The notes beneath the pieces were generated by a model that saw nothing but the letters and a program-made list of their open reading frames with translations, did not search any database and was not told the DNA's origin. This document shows, in pieces, positions 16,667 through 23,518 of a stretch of DNA of 41,128 nt; position 1 is the stretch's first letter, and each line of letters opens with the position of its first letter. Source of the DNA: Candidatus Elulimicrobium sp. (GTDB lineage Bacteria > Patescibacteriota > Minisyncoccia > Moranbacterales > UBA9337); the NCBI GenBank assembly GCA_020722485.1, contig DYKS01000002.1, positions 1 through 41,128 of the forward strand, read 5' to 3'. The translations under genes were made by a program, and so were the position numbers.

Positions 16667-17719
16667 ATGAATATACAAATCGCAAAAAAATTTTTAAAAA
16701 TTATCGGCCAAATTATTAGTAGCATTTTTATTTTTCTTTTATTTATTTTTTTAGTTTTTAATTGGCCAATTATAAACCGCAACGAACAAATGAAAATTGG
16801 AGTCGCTTTCTCTCCTGTCTTTTCCCGTAGTTTGGGTTTGAATTGGCGAGAAAATTATTTAGCAATTCTTGAAGATTTAAGAGTAAACAAAATTCGCTTA
16901 GTCGCTTATTGGACTGAAATTGAAAAAGAAAAAGGAGTTTACGATTTCTCTGACTTAGATTGGCAATTAAATGAAGCGCGAAAGCGCGGCGTAGAAGTAA
17001 TTCTCGCTTTTGGGATAAAAGTCCCCCGCTGGCCAGAATGTTTCATTCCGGAATTTTATAAGCAAAACAAACAAGAAAGAGAAATTGCTATTTTGAAAAT
17101 GGAAAAAGAACTTATTGCTAGATATCGCGACTACAAAAATATTAAAATTTGGCAAGTAGAAAATGAACCATTTCTTCCCTTTGGCGATTGCGTTGAAGGC
17201 GCTGTAGATGGAAAATTAGTAGATAAAGAAATAACGCAAACTAAATCATTAGATCCCACTCGTCCAATAATGGTTACTGATAGCGGAGAATTAAGTTTAT
17301 GGATTGCCGCCGCTAAAAGAAGTGATATCTTTGGCACTACTCTTTACCGCGTTATTCACAAAAAACCTTTGGGTTATTTCACTTATCCTTTAGGACCAGC
17401 TTTTTTCAAAATTAAAGCCTCATTGGTTCATTTATTAGCTGGAGAAAAAAAGATTATCATTTCTGAACTTCAAGCCGAACCTTGGGGACCGACTTGGATT
17501 ACAGAAATGCCAATTGAGGAACAATATAAATCAATGAATCCGCAAAAATTAGAAGACATCATTATTTATGCTCAAAAAACTGGATTCTCTGAAGCTTATC
17601 TCTGGGGCGCAGAATGGTGGTATTGGTTGAAAATTAAACAAAACCGCCCGGAAATGTGGGACACTGCCCAAAAAATATTTTCCCAAGATAAAATAGCTCC
17701 GATCACATCCAGTCCCTAA
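16667..17719 (+). CDS. Membrane-anchored clan GH-A glycoside hydrolase
   Basis: A single N-terminal hydrophobic segment (about 11-33) anchors or exports a TIM-barrel domain facing outside. Clan GH-A features are RLVAYWTEIEKEKGVYDFSD (strand 2-3 region), the acid/base in WQVENEP (Glu167), TDSGELS, and a probable nucleophile in IISELQAEPWG (Glu267, or Glu271). The length, 350 residues, suits GH5/GH39/GH10-like enzymes, but I cannot assign a family. It is the third gene of the operon, 26 bp after the transporter, so an outside glycosidase, a transporter and an inside GH1 enzyme would form a small glycan-use unit. The ATG at 16667 has no Shine-Dalgarno sequence. Confidence 0.75.
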   Translation: MNIQIAKKFLKIIGQIISSIFIFLLFIFLVFNWPIINRNEQMKIGVAFSPVFSRSLGLNWRENYLAILEDLRVNKIRLVAYWTEIEKEKGVYDFSDLDWQLNEARKRGVEVILAFGIKVPRWPECFIPEFYKQNKQEREIAILKMEKELIARYRDYKNIKIWQVENEPFLPFGDCVEGAVDGKLVDKEITQTKSLDPTRPIMVTDSGELSLWIAAAKRSDIFGTTLYRVIHKKPLGYFTYPLGPAFFKIKASLVHLLAGEKKIIISELQAEPWGPTWITEMPIEEQYKSMNPQKLEDIIIYAQKTGFSEAYLWGAEWWYWLKIKQNRPEMWDTAQKIFSQDKIAPITSSP

Positions 17720-17754
17720 CCGTAAAAAATTTCTCTGCCTCTTGCCTATGCCTA

Positions 17755-17782
17755 TTGCCTAATTTGTTTTTTTTGTTATAAT
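17755..17782 (+). promoter_or_regulatory. Promoter for tRNA-Asn
   Basis: TTGCCT (17755-17760), a 16 bp spacer and TATAAT (17777-17782) with an upstream TG (extended -10). It is one of the best sigma-70 promoters in the window. Initiation is predicted about 30 bp before the tRNA. Confidence 0.7.
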
Positions 17783-17818
17783 AAATTAGTGTTTTTTGAA
17801 AAAAATTAGAGAAAATAT

Positions 17819-17890
17819 TCCGGCGTGGCGCAGCGGTAGCGCAGGTGGCTGTTAACCACTTGGTCGTAGGTTCGAATCCTACCGCCGGAG
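17819..17890 (+). tRNA. tRNA-Asn (GUU)
   Basis: The acceptor TCCGGCG pairs with CGCCGGA. The D arm is GCGC-AGCGGTA-GCGC, the anticodon loop CTGTTAA gives GTT, and the T arm is GTAGG-TTCGAAT-CCTAC. The discriminator is G, as expected for Asn. The next bases are CAA, so CCA is not encoded. A strong terminator follows within ten bases. Confidence 0.95.
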
Positions 17891-18211
17891 CAAAGCATGA
17901 CAGTTACTGGAAACAGTAGCTGTTTTTGTTTGTGCGCAAGCAATATTAAACACTAATTGCATCGCCATAATCTGGCAAAGATTGCTCCGTTGCAAAACCT
18001 GAGGACAATTTACATAGACATTACTATGCTTACCATTTGTCAGAATTGCATGAAGAGCAGTTGGATTTTTCTGGCCGGGATGATGCCAAAAGGCATTACA
18101 GGCTTTGAAAATCATTTTCACTTCGTCCTTAACTAAAATTCTTTTACAGTCTTGAAGTTCAAGCTGTAAAAGATTTGCCTGATTCAATCCTTTAAACATT
18201 GTCGATACCAT
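17879..18211 (-). pseudogene. Truncated orotate phosphoribosyltransferase-like gene of foreign appearance
   Basis: The 110-residue open frame begins with an N-terminus like that of OPRT-type proteins: DEVKMIFKACNAFWHH, then ALHAILTNGKHSNVYVNCPQ, and SNLCQIMAMQLV. It then runs into unrelated sequence from the tRNA-Asn terminator and stops inside the tRNA 3' end. The PRPP-binding loop and the rest of the roughly 200-230 residue family fold are absent, so it should be inactive. It differs from all its neighbours in having a strong Shine-Dalgarno sequence (GGAGG, 5 nt before the ATG) and higher G+C (about 40% in a sampled part). A TTGAAA/TATAAA pair with 15 bp spacing lies upstream on the minus strand (about 18265-18292). 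Family assignment is from memory of the motif and is moderately sure. Confidence 0.55.
17900..17928 (+). terminator. Intrinsic terminator of tRNA-Asn
   Basis: ACAGTTACTG and CAGTAGCTGT pair over 10 bp (one G-U) round a GAAA tetraloop and are followed by a T tract (17921-17927). This is the clearest terminator in the window. Confidence 0.88.
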
Positions 18212-18345
18212 AATCGCCTCCTGTTGTTTCTAATTTGATTGTATAATGCGCAAAAAGTTAGATTTTATACGCCTAACTTCCTCCTTTCAAACTATTAAGA
18301 TAATAATTGAATTATGTATAAAATAAAAATCAAACTTGCGCATAA
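17930..18345. mobile_element. Possible remnant element bounded by short inverted repeats
   Basis: TTGTGCGCAAG (17930-17940) and CTTGCGCATAA (18335-18345) are inverted copies with one mismatch. They flank exactly the segment that holds the foreign-looking OPRT fragment, between tRNA-Asn and folD. The repeats are short and no transposase or target duplication is seen, so this is tentative. Between 18212 and 18351 there is no other gene. Confidence 0.25.
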
Positions 18346-18351
18346 GTCCTG

Positions 18352-19200
18352 TCAACTATTTTTTCGCGATAACAACCAAATATTTTCCAAGAGACAAGCG
18401 ACCGTCACCGGACCGACTCCGCCAGGCACGGAAGAAACAAATCCCTTTTGAGAACTGGCATAAATTTTTCTATCTATGTCCCCGTAAACTTTTTTACCTA
18501 TTTTCTTTATTCCTCCGTCCGCAATAATTGCTCCCGTTTGAAACATTTCTTTTTTAAGTAAATTCGGCATTCCGCAAGCAGAAATTACAATATTTGCTTG
18601 CTTGATTTTTATTATTTTTTCTTTATTATTCTCTAAAATTTCCCGACAAAAAACTATTTCCCCTTCTACTTTTTCCCTTTTTAATATTTCCAACATCGTT
18701 CGGCCAAAATTTTCCGATTTAGCAATTATGACTGCCTTTTTGCCTGCTAGATTTTTAATAACGCTTTTAATTATTTTTAAAATGGAAAGCGAAAAAACTG
18801 GTTTAATTTTTCCGTCACCAGCAAAAAATTTTTTCAAATTTTCGGGATGAAAACCGTCCACATCTTTGGCGGGATCAATAGCGCCAATTATTTTTTCGGT
18901 GTTTAATCCTTTTGGCAAAGGTAACTGAACAATAATCCCGTTTATTCGTTTATCCGCGTTCAATTCTTTTATTTTTTTTATTATTTCTTCTTCTTTCGTT
19001 TTTCGTGAAAATTGAAAAAGCAAAAATCTAATGCCGACTTTTTTCGCCGCTTTTTCTTTCAAATTAACATAAATTTTTGACGCTTTGTTTTCTCCAATCA
19101 AAACTACCGCCAAACCGGGAGTTAATCCGCTTTCTATAATTTCTTTTTTAATTCGCGTTAAAATTTTATCCGCGATTTTTTTTCCTTGAATAATTTTCAT
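18352..19200 (-). CDS. folD: FolD-like methylenetetrahydrofolate dehydrogenase/cyclohydrolase, diverged
   Basis: FolD interconverts 5,10-methylene-, methenyl- and 10-formyl-tetrahydrofolate. The 282 residues fit the family and keep the substrate-site motifs: ASKIYVNLKEKAAKKVGI with the catalytic lysine, GIIVQLPLPKGL, DVDGFHPEN and the C-terminal SVPGGVGPVTVACLLEN. The cofactor side is unusual. The usual P-C-T-P-x-G is replaced by KPVFSLSI, and the usual GRSxxVGxPxxxLL is AKSENFGRTMLEIL, so the dehydrogenase half may use NADP poorly or differently. It is the last intact gene of a leftward run after the methyltransferase and uppP, 75 bp from uppP. Confidence 0.85.
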   Translation of the reverse strand: MKIIQGKKIADKILTRIKKEIIESGLTPGLAVVLIGENKASKIYVNLKEKAAKKVGIRFLLFQFSRKTKEEEIIKKIKELNADKRINGIIVQLPLPKGLNTEKIIGAIDPAKDVDGFHPENLKKFFAGDGKIKPVFSLSILKIIKSVIKNLAGKKAVIIAKSENFGRTMLEILKREKVEGEIVFCREILENNKEKIIKIKQANIVISACGMPNLLKKEMFQTGAIIADGGIKKIGKKVYGDIDRKIYASSQKGFVSSVPGGVGPVTVACLLENIWLLSRKNS

Positions 19201-19275
19201 ATTTGTTACCGCGCGCGATTTTTTTCAACTCGCGTGTTTATTTTTCATCCACGATAAATGCTTAGCATTGAAAAA

Positions 19276-20115
19276 TCAAAAAAAGTATACCCCAACAATT
19301 ACCGCCGCCAATAAAAATCGATACCAAAAAAATATTTTATAACCAACTTTTTCCACAAATTTAAGCAAATATTTTATCGCCAAATATCCGCTCAATCCCG
19401 AGAAAAAAATTCCCGCCAGCATCGGCACGTTAAAATTAAAAACTAAATCTTTTATTTTCAAAATACTAGCGCCTAAAACAATCGGCGTCAAAAGCAAAAA
19501 AGAAAAACGCGCCGCGCTTACTCTATCTAATTGGCGAAAAAGCCCAGCGGTAATAGTAATTCCCGATCGAGATGTGCCCGGCACAATCGCCAGCGCTTGC
19601 GCCAAGCCAATAAAAATTCCGTCTCTAAATTTAATATCTTTTAAATGGCGACCGTTTGATTTTTCTGTTACATTTTTTTGACTATTTGTTTTTTGATCTG
19701 CCCAATAAAGAACAGCTCCCCAAAAAAACAAATTAAACGCCACCAATAATGGATGACGAAAAATAGTTGCCGCTAAATCTTCCAAAAACAATCCAGCTAA
19801 AACTCCCGGAATAGTCGCCGCCGCCAAAATCCATAAAGTATTATTCATATAGCGCGAATCACTAAATATTTCTTTATTTTCTTTATGCTTCAAATTGAGC
19901 GCCGACAATTTCATGATTATTATCCAATCGCGATAAAAGTATGTTACTACCGCCAACAATGTTCCAAAATGAAGCGCCACATCAAAAGAAAGTCCCGGAT
20001 CTTTGAAATTAAACAGCCACGGGAAAATAACCAAATGCCCTGATGAAGAAATCGGAAGAAATTCGCTTATTCCTTGAATGACTCCTAAAATTATTGCCTG
20101 AAAAATATCCGCCAT
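19276..20115 (-). CDS. uppP: Undecaprenyl-diphosphate phosphatase UppP (BacA family)
   Basis: This integral membrane enzyme dephosphorylates undecaprenyl diphosphate to regenerate the lipid carrier for peptidoglycan and other envelope polymers. The ATG at 20115 (280 residues) gives the usual MADIFQAIILGVIQGISEFL start; a TTG at 20130 would add five residues and overlap the upstream gene. The two active-site signatures are present: QGISEFLPISSSGHL (14-28) and PGTSRSGITI in the second half. About seven to eight hydrophobic helices follow the family pattern. Its ATG is one base after the TAA of the methyltransferase gene, so the two are translationally close and share a transcript. Confidence 0.95.
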   Translation of the reverse strand: MADIFQAIILGVIQGISEFLPISSSGHLVIFPWLFNFKDPGLSFDVALHFGTLLAVVTYFYRDWIIIMKLSALNLKHKENKEIFSDSRYMNNTLWILAAATIPGVLAGLFLEDLAATIFRHPLLVAFNLFFWGAVLYWADQKTNSQKNVTEKSNGRHLKDIKFRDGIFIGLAQALAIVPGTSRSGITITAGLFRQLDRVSAARFSFLLLTPIVLGASILKIKDLVFNFNVPMLAGIFFSGLSGYLAIKYLLKFVEKVGYKIFFWYRFLLAAVIVGVYFF

Positions 20116-20116
20116 A

Positions 20117-20815
20117 TTATTTTTTCCCAATAAAAATTATGTTTCTGCCGTTGATTATAGCACATTTTTCCGTTTTAAAACCCGCTTTATGAAATAATTT
20201 TTCTAATCCCTTCCGAGTAAAAGCATGATGATAACGAACAAATTTTCTTTTTTCATTATCGGTAAACCCGATATAACAATCGTTCCAATCCAAATCGCTT
20301 TTTCTGATAATTTTATTTTTCCAATTTTCCAAAATATTTTTCCAATATTTTTTTTGAAATAAATTCCAAACAGACACAATGATATAACCATCGGGTTTGA
20401 CGACGTGAAATAATTCCCGCGCCATTTTTCTTCTCAAATCTTCGCTTGGTAAATGATGAAAAACCGCCAGAGCATACACTACATTGAAATAATCTTCCGA
20501 AAATGGTAAACTGGCTTGACCCGAGTTGATTTTTAAAAATTTAAAATTATCGGCGGTATACCTCCTTTTGGCTAAATCAATAAGTTTCGCCGAAAAATCC
20601 ACTCCTATATAATTTATGTTTTTTTCAAGAAAAAGCTCCGCCAATCGGCCGTTACCGCAACCATAATCTAAAATCCGATCGTTTTCTCGCGCGTAATTTT
20701 TTATAAATTCTAAATCAGACCAAAAATTTTTCCGAGTTTGAGAAAATTTTTCCGCGATTAAATCATAACCCCTTTCAGTCTCTTTTAAAATTTTTTTCAC
20801 CGTTTCTTTTTTCAT
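20117..20815 (-). CDS. Class I SAM methyltransferase, Trm9/ALKBH8-like
   Basis: The 232 residues form a class I methyltransferase with the SAM-binding motif ILDYGCGNGRL (48-58) and IGVDFSAKLIDLA as the acidic loop. Two features go beyond a generic enzyme and match the Trm9/ALKBH8 tRNA methyltransferases. The first is the N-terminal YDLIAEKFSQTRKNFW, equivalent to their YDxIAxHFSxTRxxxW. The second is ALAVFHHLPSEDLRRK followed by VVKPDGYIIVSVWNLFQ. Those enzymes methylate the carboxymethyl group of cm5U34 in tRNA. The gene is divergent from elp3 with only 30 bp between the start codons. Activity as a tRNA methyltransferase is inference. Confidence 0.8.
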   Translation of the reverse strand: MKKETVKKILKETERGYDLIAEKFSQTRKNFWSDLEFIKNYARENDRILDYGCGNGRLAELFLEKNINYIGVDFSAKLIDLAKRRYTADNFKFLKINSGQASLPFSEDYFNVVYALAVFHHLPSEDLRRKMARELFHVVKPDGYIIVSVWNLFQKKYWKNILENWKNKIIRKSDLDWNDCYIGFTDNEKRKFVRYHHAFTRKGLEKLFHKAGFKTEKCAIINGRNIIFIGKK

Positions 20816-20834
20816 AAAACAAGTTTAGGATGAC

Positions 20835-20842
20835 ATTATAAT
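20835..20842. promoter_or_regulatory. Overlapping divergent -10 boxes between the methyltransferase gene and elp3
   Basis: ATTATAAT reads TATAAT on the plus strand (20837-20842) and on the minus strand (20840-20835). The elp3 ATG is at 20846 and the methyltransferase ATG at 20815. With such spacing elp3 would be leaderless, and the -35 regions of each promoter would fall in or next to the other gene. Confidence 0.45.
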
Positions 20843-20845
20843 ATT

Positions 20846-22501
20846 ATGAATCAAAATTTACACGAAAATTTAATCAAATCAGCCACCCAAACCGCTTTTT
20901 CTCATCCTAGCAAATTTTTGAAATTTAAGAAACAATTTTGTTCTCGAGCAAAAATCCCCCAGCCCACCAATGCCAACCTGCGCCAGCTTTACGAAAAAAT
21001 GGTGCGAGAGAAAAAAATTAAAAGAAACTTTAATTTAGAAAAAGCGATGCTCGCACATAGCGCGCGCACCCAATCTGGCGTGGCAATCATAGCCGTTCTC
21101 ACTAAACCTTATGCTTGTCCCGGCCAGTGCGTTTTCTGTCCAACAGAAAAAAATATACCCAAAAGTTATCTTCCTAATGAACCAGCGGTGATGCGCGCTG
21201 TAATGAACAAATTTAATCCTTATCATCAAGTTCAATCTCGCATCAAAGCGTTAGAACTTAATGGACATAATACTGATAAAATTGAATTGATTGTAATGGG
21301 GGGAACTTTCTCTTATTTTCCGAAACATTATCAAAAATGGTTCATCGCTGAATGTTTCCGCGCGTGCAATGAATACAAAAAATCAAAAAATACCAACGCT
21401 AAAACAACATTGGAAAAAGAACAAAAAAGAAATGAGAATTCCAAACATAGAATTGTGGGATTAACGCTGGAAACTCGTCCCGATTACATTGACGAAAAGG
21501 AAATTTTAAATTTCAGAAAATTAGGTTGCACACGAGTAGAATTAGGAGTACAAACAATTTTTGACGATATTTTAAAGTTAAATAAACGTGGTCATAAAGT
21601 TTCAGCAACCATTCGCGCAACTCGTCTGCTCAAAGACGCCGGTTTTAAAATTAATTATCACTTGATGCCCGGCCTTTACGGCAGCAACCGTCAAAAAGAT
21701 TATGAAATGTTCGCGCGTCTTTTTTCGGATTCTAACTTCCAACCGGATATGCTAAAAATTTACCCGACGCTGGTAATTAAAAATTCTCAACTTTACCGCT
21801 TATGGAAAAAAGGCGCTTATCAACCACTTACCGACCGCGATTTTGAAAATTTAATCATCAAGGTAAAAAACGAAATCATCCCCCCTTATATTCGCATTCA
21901 AAGATTAGTGCGGGACGTGCCTTTACCTTCTATCGAAGCCGGACCAAAAATCTCCAACTTGCGACAAATTATTGCCGCCAAAACTCATTGTCAATGCATT
22001 CGTTGTCGAGAAGTAAAAGAAACATATAAATCTGACAATAAAATTATTTTAGATAGAATAGACTACAACGGATCAGGCGGAAAAGAAATTTTTTTACAAT
22101 TTATAGATTCCCCGTCTGCTTCCAAAAAAGAAACTGATAATAAAAGAAATAAATTATACGCGCTTTTGCGATTGAGAATTCCCTCTAGTTTAATTTCTTC
22201 CTCTTCTCAAAAAAAAGAACAAAAAAATACTTTGTATGAAAAAATTCCTGTGTTAAAAAATGCCGCCCTTATTCGTGAAGTCCATACTTTCGGAAAACTA
22301 ATTCCAATCGGAAAAAAAGAAAAAAAATCCCCGCAACACATTGGATTAGGAAAGAAACTTATTCAAGAAGCGGAAAAAATTGCTCGTGAAGAATTTGGCA
22401 TTTCCAAAATCGCCGTTATTTCCGGAGTAGGTGTTCGAAATTATTATCGTAAACTGGGATATAGACTAAAAGATAATTATATGGTAAAAAAGATACGATA
22501 A
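20846..22501 (+). CDS. elp3: tRNA uridine(34) acetyltransferase Elp3 (radical SAM + GNAT)
   Basis: Elp3 starts formation of 5-carboxymethyl-type modifications on wobble uridine 34, using a [4Fe-4S] radical SAM domain and acetyl-CoA. The 551 residues contain an N-terminal basic tRNA-binding region (about 1-80) and the cluster motif CPGQCVFCP (Cys91, Cys95, Cys98). Then come PKSYLPNEPAVMRA, IELIVMGGTFSYFP, VGLTLETRPDYI, and a zinc-like HCQCIRCREV. A GNAT domain follows (about 470-551) with HIGLGKKLIQEAEKIA and a final VRNYYRKLGYRL. Two lysine/asparagine/serine-rich stretches (about 176-198 and 425-455) look like insertions. A single-protein Elp3 without other Elongator subunits is known in archaea and some bacteria. 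It pairs divergently with a Trm9-like gene. Confidence 0.92.
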   Translation: MNQNLHENLIKSATQTAFSHPSKFLKFKKQFCSRAKIPQPTNANLRQLYEKMVREKKIKRNFNLEKAMLAHSARTQSGVAIIAVLTKPYACPGQCVFCPTEKNIPKSYLPNEPAVMRAVMNKFNPYHQVQSRIKALELNGHNTDKIELIVMGGTFSYFPKHYQKWFIAECFRACNEYKKSKNTNAKTTLEKEQKRNENSKHRIVGLTLETRPDYIDEKEILNFRKLGCTRVELGVQTIFDDILKLNKRGHKVSATIRATRLLKDAGFKINYHLMPGLYGSNRQKDYEMFARLFSDSNFQPDMLKIYPTLVIKNSQLYRLWKKGAYQPLTDRDFENLIIKVKNEIIPPYIRIQRLVRDVPLPSIEAGPKISNLRQIIAAKTHCQCIRCREVKETYKSDNKIILDRIDYNGSGGKEIFLQFIDSPSASKKETDNKRNKLYALLRLRIPSSLISSSSQKKEQKNTLYEKIPVLKNAALIREVHTFGKLIPIGKKEKKSPQHIGLGKKLIQEAEKIAREEFGISKIAVISGVGVRNYYRKLGYRLKDNYMVKKIR

Positions 22502-22683
22502 TTTATTAAATTTTACAGCGCTATTTACATCTTTGGCAATTATTTCTATTTGTTTTTTATGTCATTCCCGCGTTTTTTATATCATTCCTGCGAAAGCGAG
22601 AATCCAGTTTTTCTTTTTTATCACATATAAATTTCAAATAAATTTTCTGCTAGCGCTCTAAAATTTTCCGCAATGATAAATAT
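22501..22683 (-). repeat. Dispersed intergenic repeat, copy 3 (degenerate)
   Basis: The minus-strand reading has ACTGGATTCTCGCTTTCGCA, a GGAATGATATAAAAAACGCG segment, GGGAATGACA and the flank AAATAGAAATAATTGCCAAA ending near GTAAAATTTAATAAAT. The order is the same as in copies 1, 2 and 4. The central palindrome has lost its symmetry by point changes. It lies directly after the elp3 stop codon. Confidence 0.75.
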
Positions 22684-22749
22684 GAAAATTCAAAAATTTA
22701 GAGCCTCTTTTTTGATTAAGATAATTTCCCGAATTTCTTTTATTTCTCT

Positions 22750-22866
22750 TTAATATTGAATAATCTCAATTAAGTTTTCTGGCATCCATATTTTTTTCTT
22801 TCCCATTCTTAACCAAGTTTTAATTTGTTCCCTTCCATAAAGAGTCAATGATTTTTCTTTTAGCAT
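22750..22866 (-). CDS. Possible 38-residue protein, unknown function
   Basis: A short frame starts at the ATG at 22866 and reads MLKEKSLTLYGREQIK, then TWLRMGKKKIWMPENLIEII. It is basic with no hydrophobic segment and I do not recognise it. The reason to list it is its leader: the 66 bp immediately upstream, ending in the start codon, matches a second site at 36215-36281 that also leads into a short frame starting M-x-K-x-K-x-L. No Shine-Dalgarno sequence is seen. The surrounding stretch 22502-23048 otherwise holds only repeats and the yjbQ promoter. Confidence 0.35.
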   Translation of the reverse strand: MLKEKSLTLYGREQIKTWLRMGKKKIWMPENLIEIIQY

Positions 22867-22928
22867 ACTTTGCGTTGTTTAAAAGTTAACACTTCAGCAT
22901 ATCAAAAAAGGGGCTTTTATGTTTGAAT
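22863..22928 (-). repeat. 66 bp element, copy A
   Basis: Reading on the minus strand from 22928, ATTCAAACATAAAAGCCCCT and TTTTT is followed by a diverged middle, then GTGTTAAC, ACGC and AGTATGC. Copy B (36215-36281) shares the first 24 bases with one mismatch and the later blocks in the same order and nearly the same spacing. Read the other way, the core looks like a GGGG ribosome-binding site before an ATG. Confidence 0.7.
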
Positions 22929-22966
22929 AGAGTTTTTGCCAAATCTATTTTTCTTTTTCAAAAAAC

Positions 22967-22975
22967 TGCTATAAT
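22967..22975 (+). promoter_or_regulatory. Extended -10 promoter for yjbQ
   Basis: TGCTATAAT is a TG-N-TATAAT element. The predicted start is about 65 bp before the yjbQ ATG at 23049. No convincing -35 is present. Confidence 0.5.
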
Positions 22976-23048
22976 AAAAATTGTTTTCAAATTAAATTTT
23001 TAATTGTCACGAATTTTTAAATTTAAAAATTCGGCGCGCATAAATACT

Positions 23049-23492
23049 ATGAAAATCATCAATAAAATTATTGAACTAAAAACCGCCACCACTTTAGATT
23101 TCATTGACATTACAAAAAAAATTCAAGAAAAAATAAAAGAAACCGGAATAAAAAACGGAGTTATTAACATTCAATCCCTACACACTACTATGTCAGTTAT
23201 CGTCAATGAAGCAGAACCGCTTTTGATTGAAGATATGAAAAAACTATTAGAAAAATTAGCTCCTCGCACTTATAAATATATGCATGACAATTTTGAAATT
23301 CGCACCGTTAATATGTGCGATGGAGAATGCGATAACGGACATTCTCACAACAAAGCCTTGCATCTGCCCACTTCCGTTATGATAAATATCGTTAAAAATA
23401 ACTTACAAATGGGAACTTGGCAAAGAATTTTCGCGGTGGAATTAGACCGCGCGCGTTCACGTAAAATCGCTTTGCAAATTATAGGTAATTAA
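23049..23492 (+). CDS. yjbQ: YjbQ / UPF0047 family protein
   Basis: This is a small soluble protein of a widespread family, named secondary thiamine-phosphate synthase in some databases because overexpression can replace ThiE. Its real role is unclear. The ATG at 23049 gives 147 residues, close to the family's 135-140; an upstream TTG at 23004 would add 15 non-family residues. Conserved residues include His45 in SLHTTMSVIVNEAEP, KYMHDN (His79), the NGHSHNKALHLP segment, and the C-terminal MGTWQRIFAVELDRARSRKI that corresponds to G-x-W-Q-x-I-x-x-x-E-x-D-G-P-R. The DGPR glycine-proline is DRAR here. Confidence 0.88.
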   Translation: MKIINKIIELKTATTLDFIDITKKIQEKIKETGIKNGVINIQSLHTTMSVIVNEAEPLLIEDMKKLLEKLAPRTYKYMHDNFEIRTVNMCDGECDNGHSHNKALHLPTSVMINIVKNNLQMGTWQRIFAVELDRARSRKIALQIIGN

Positions 23493-23518
23493 ATTTATCA
23501 AAAAAGTCAGAACTTATC

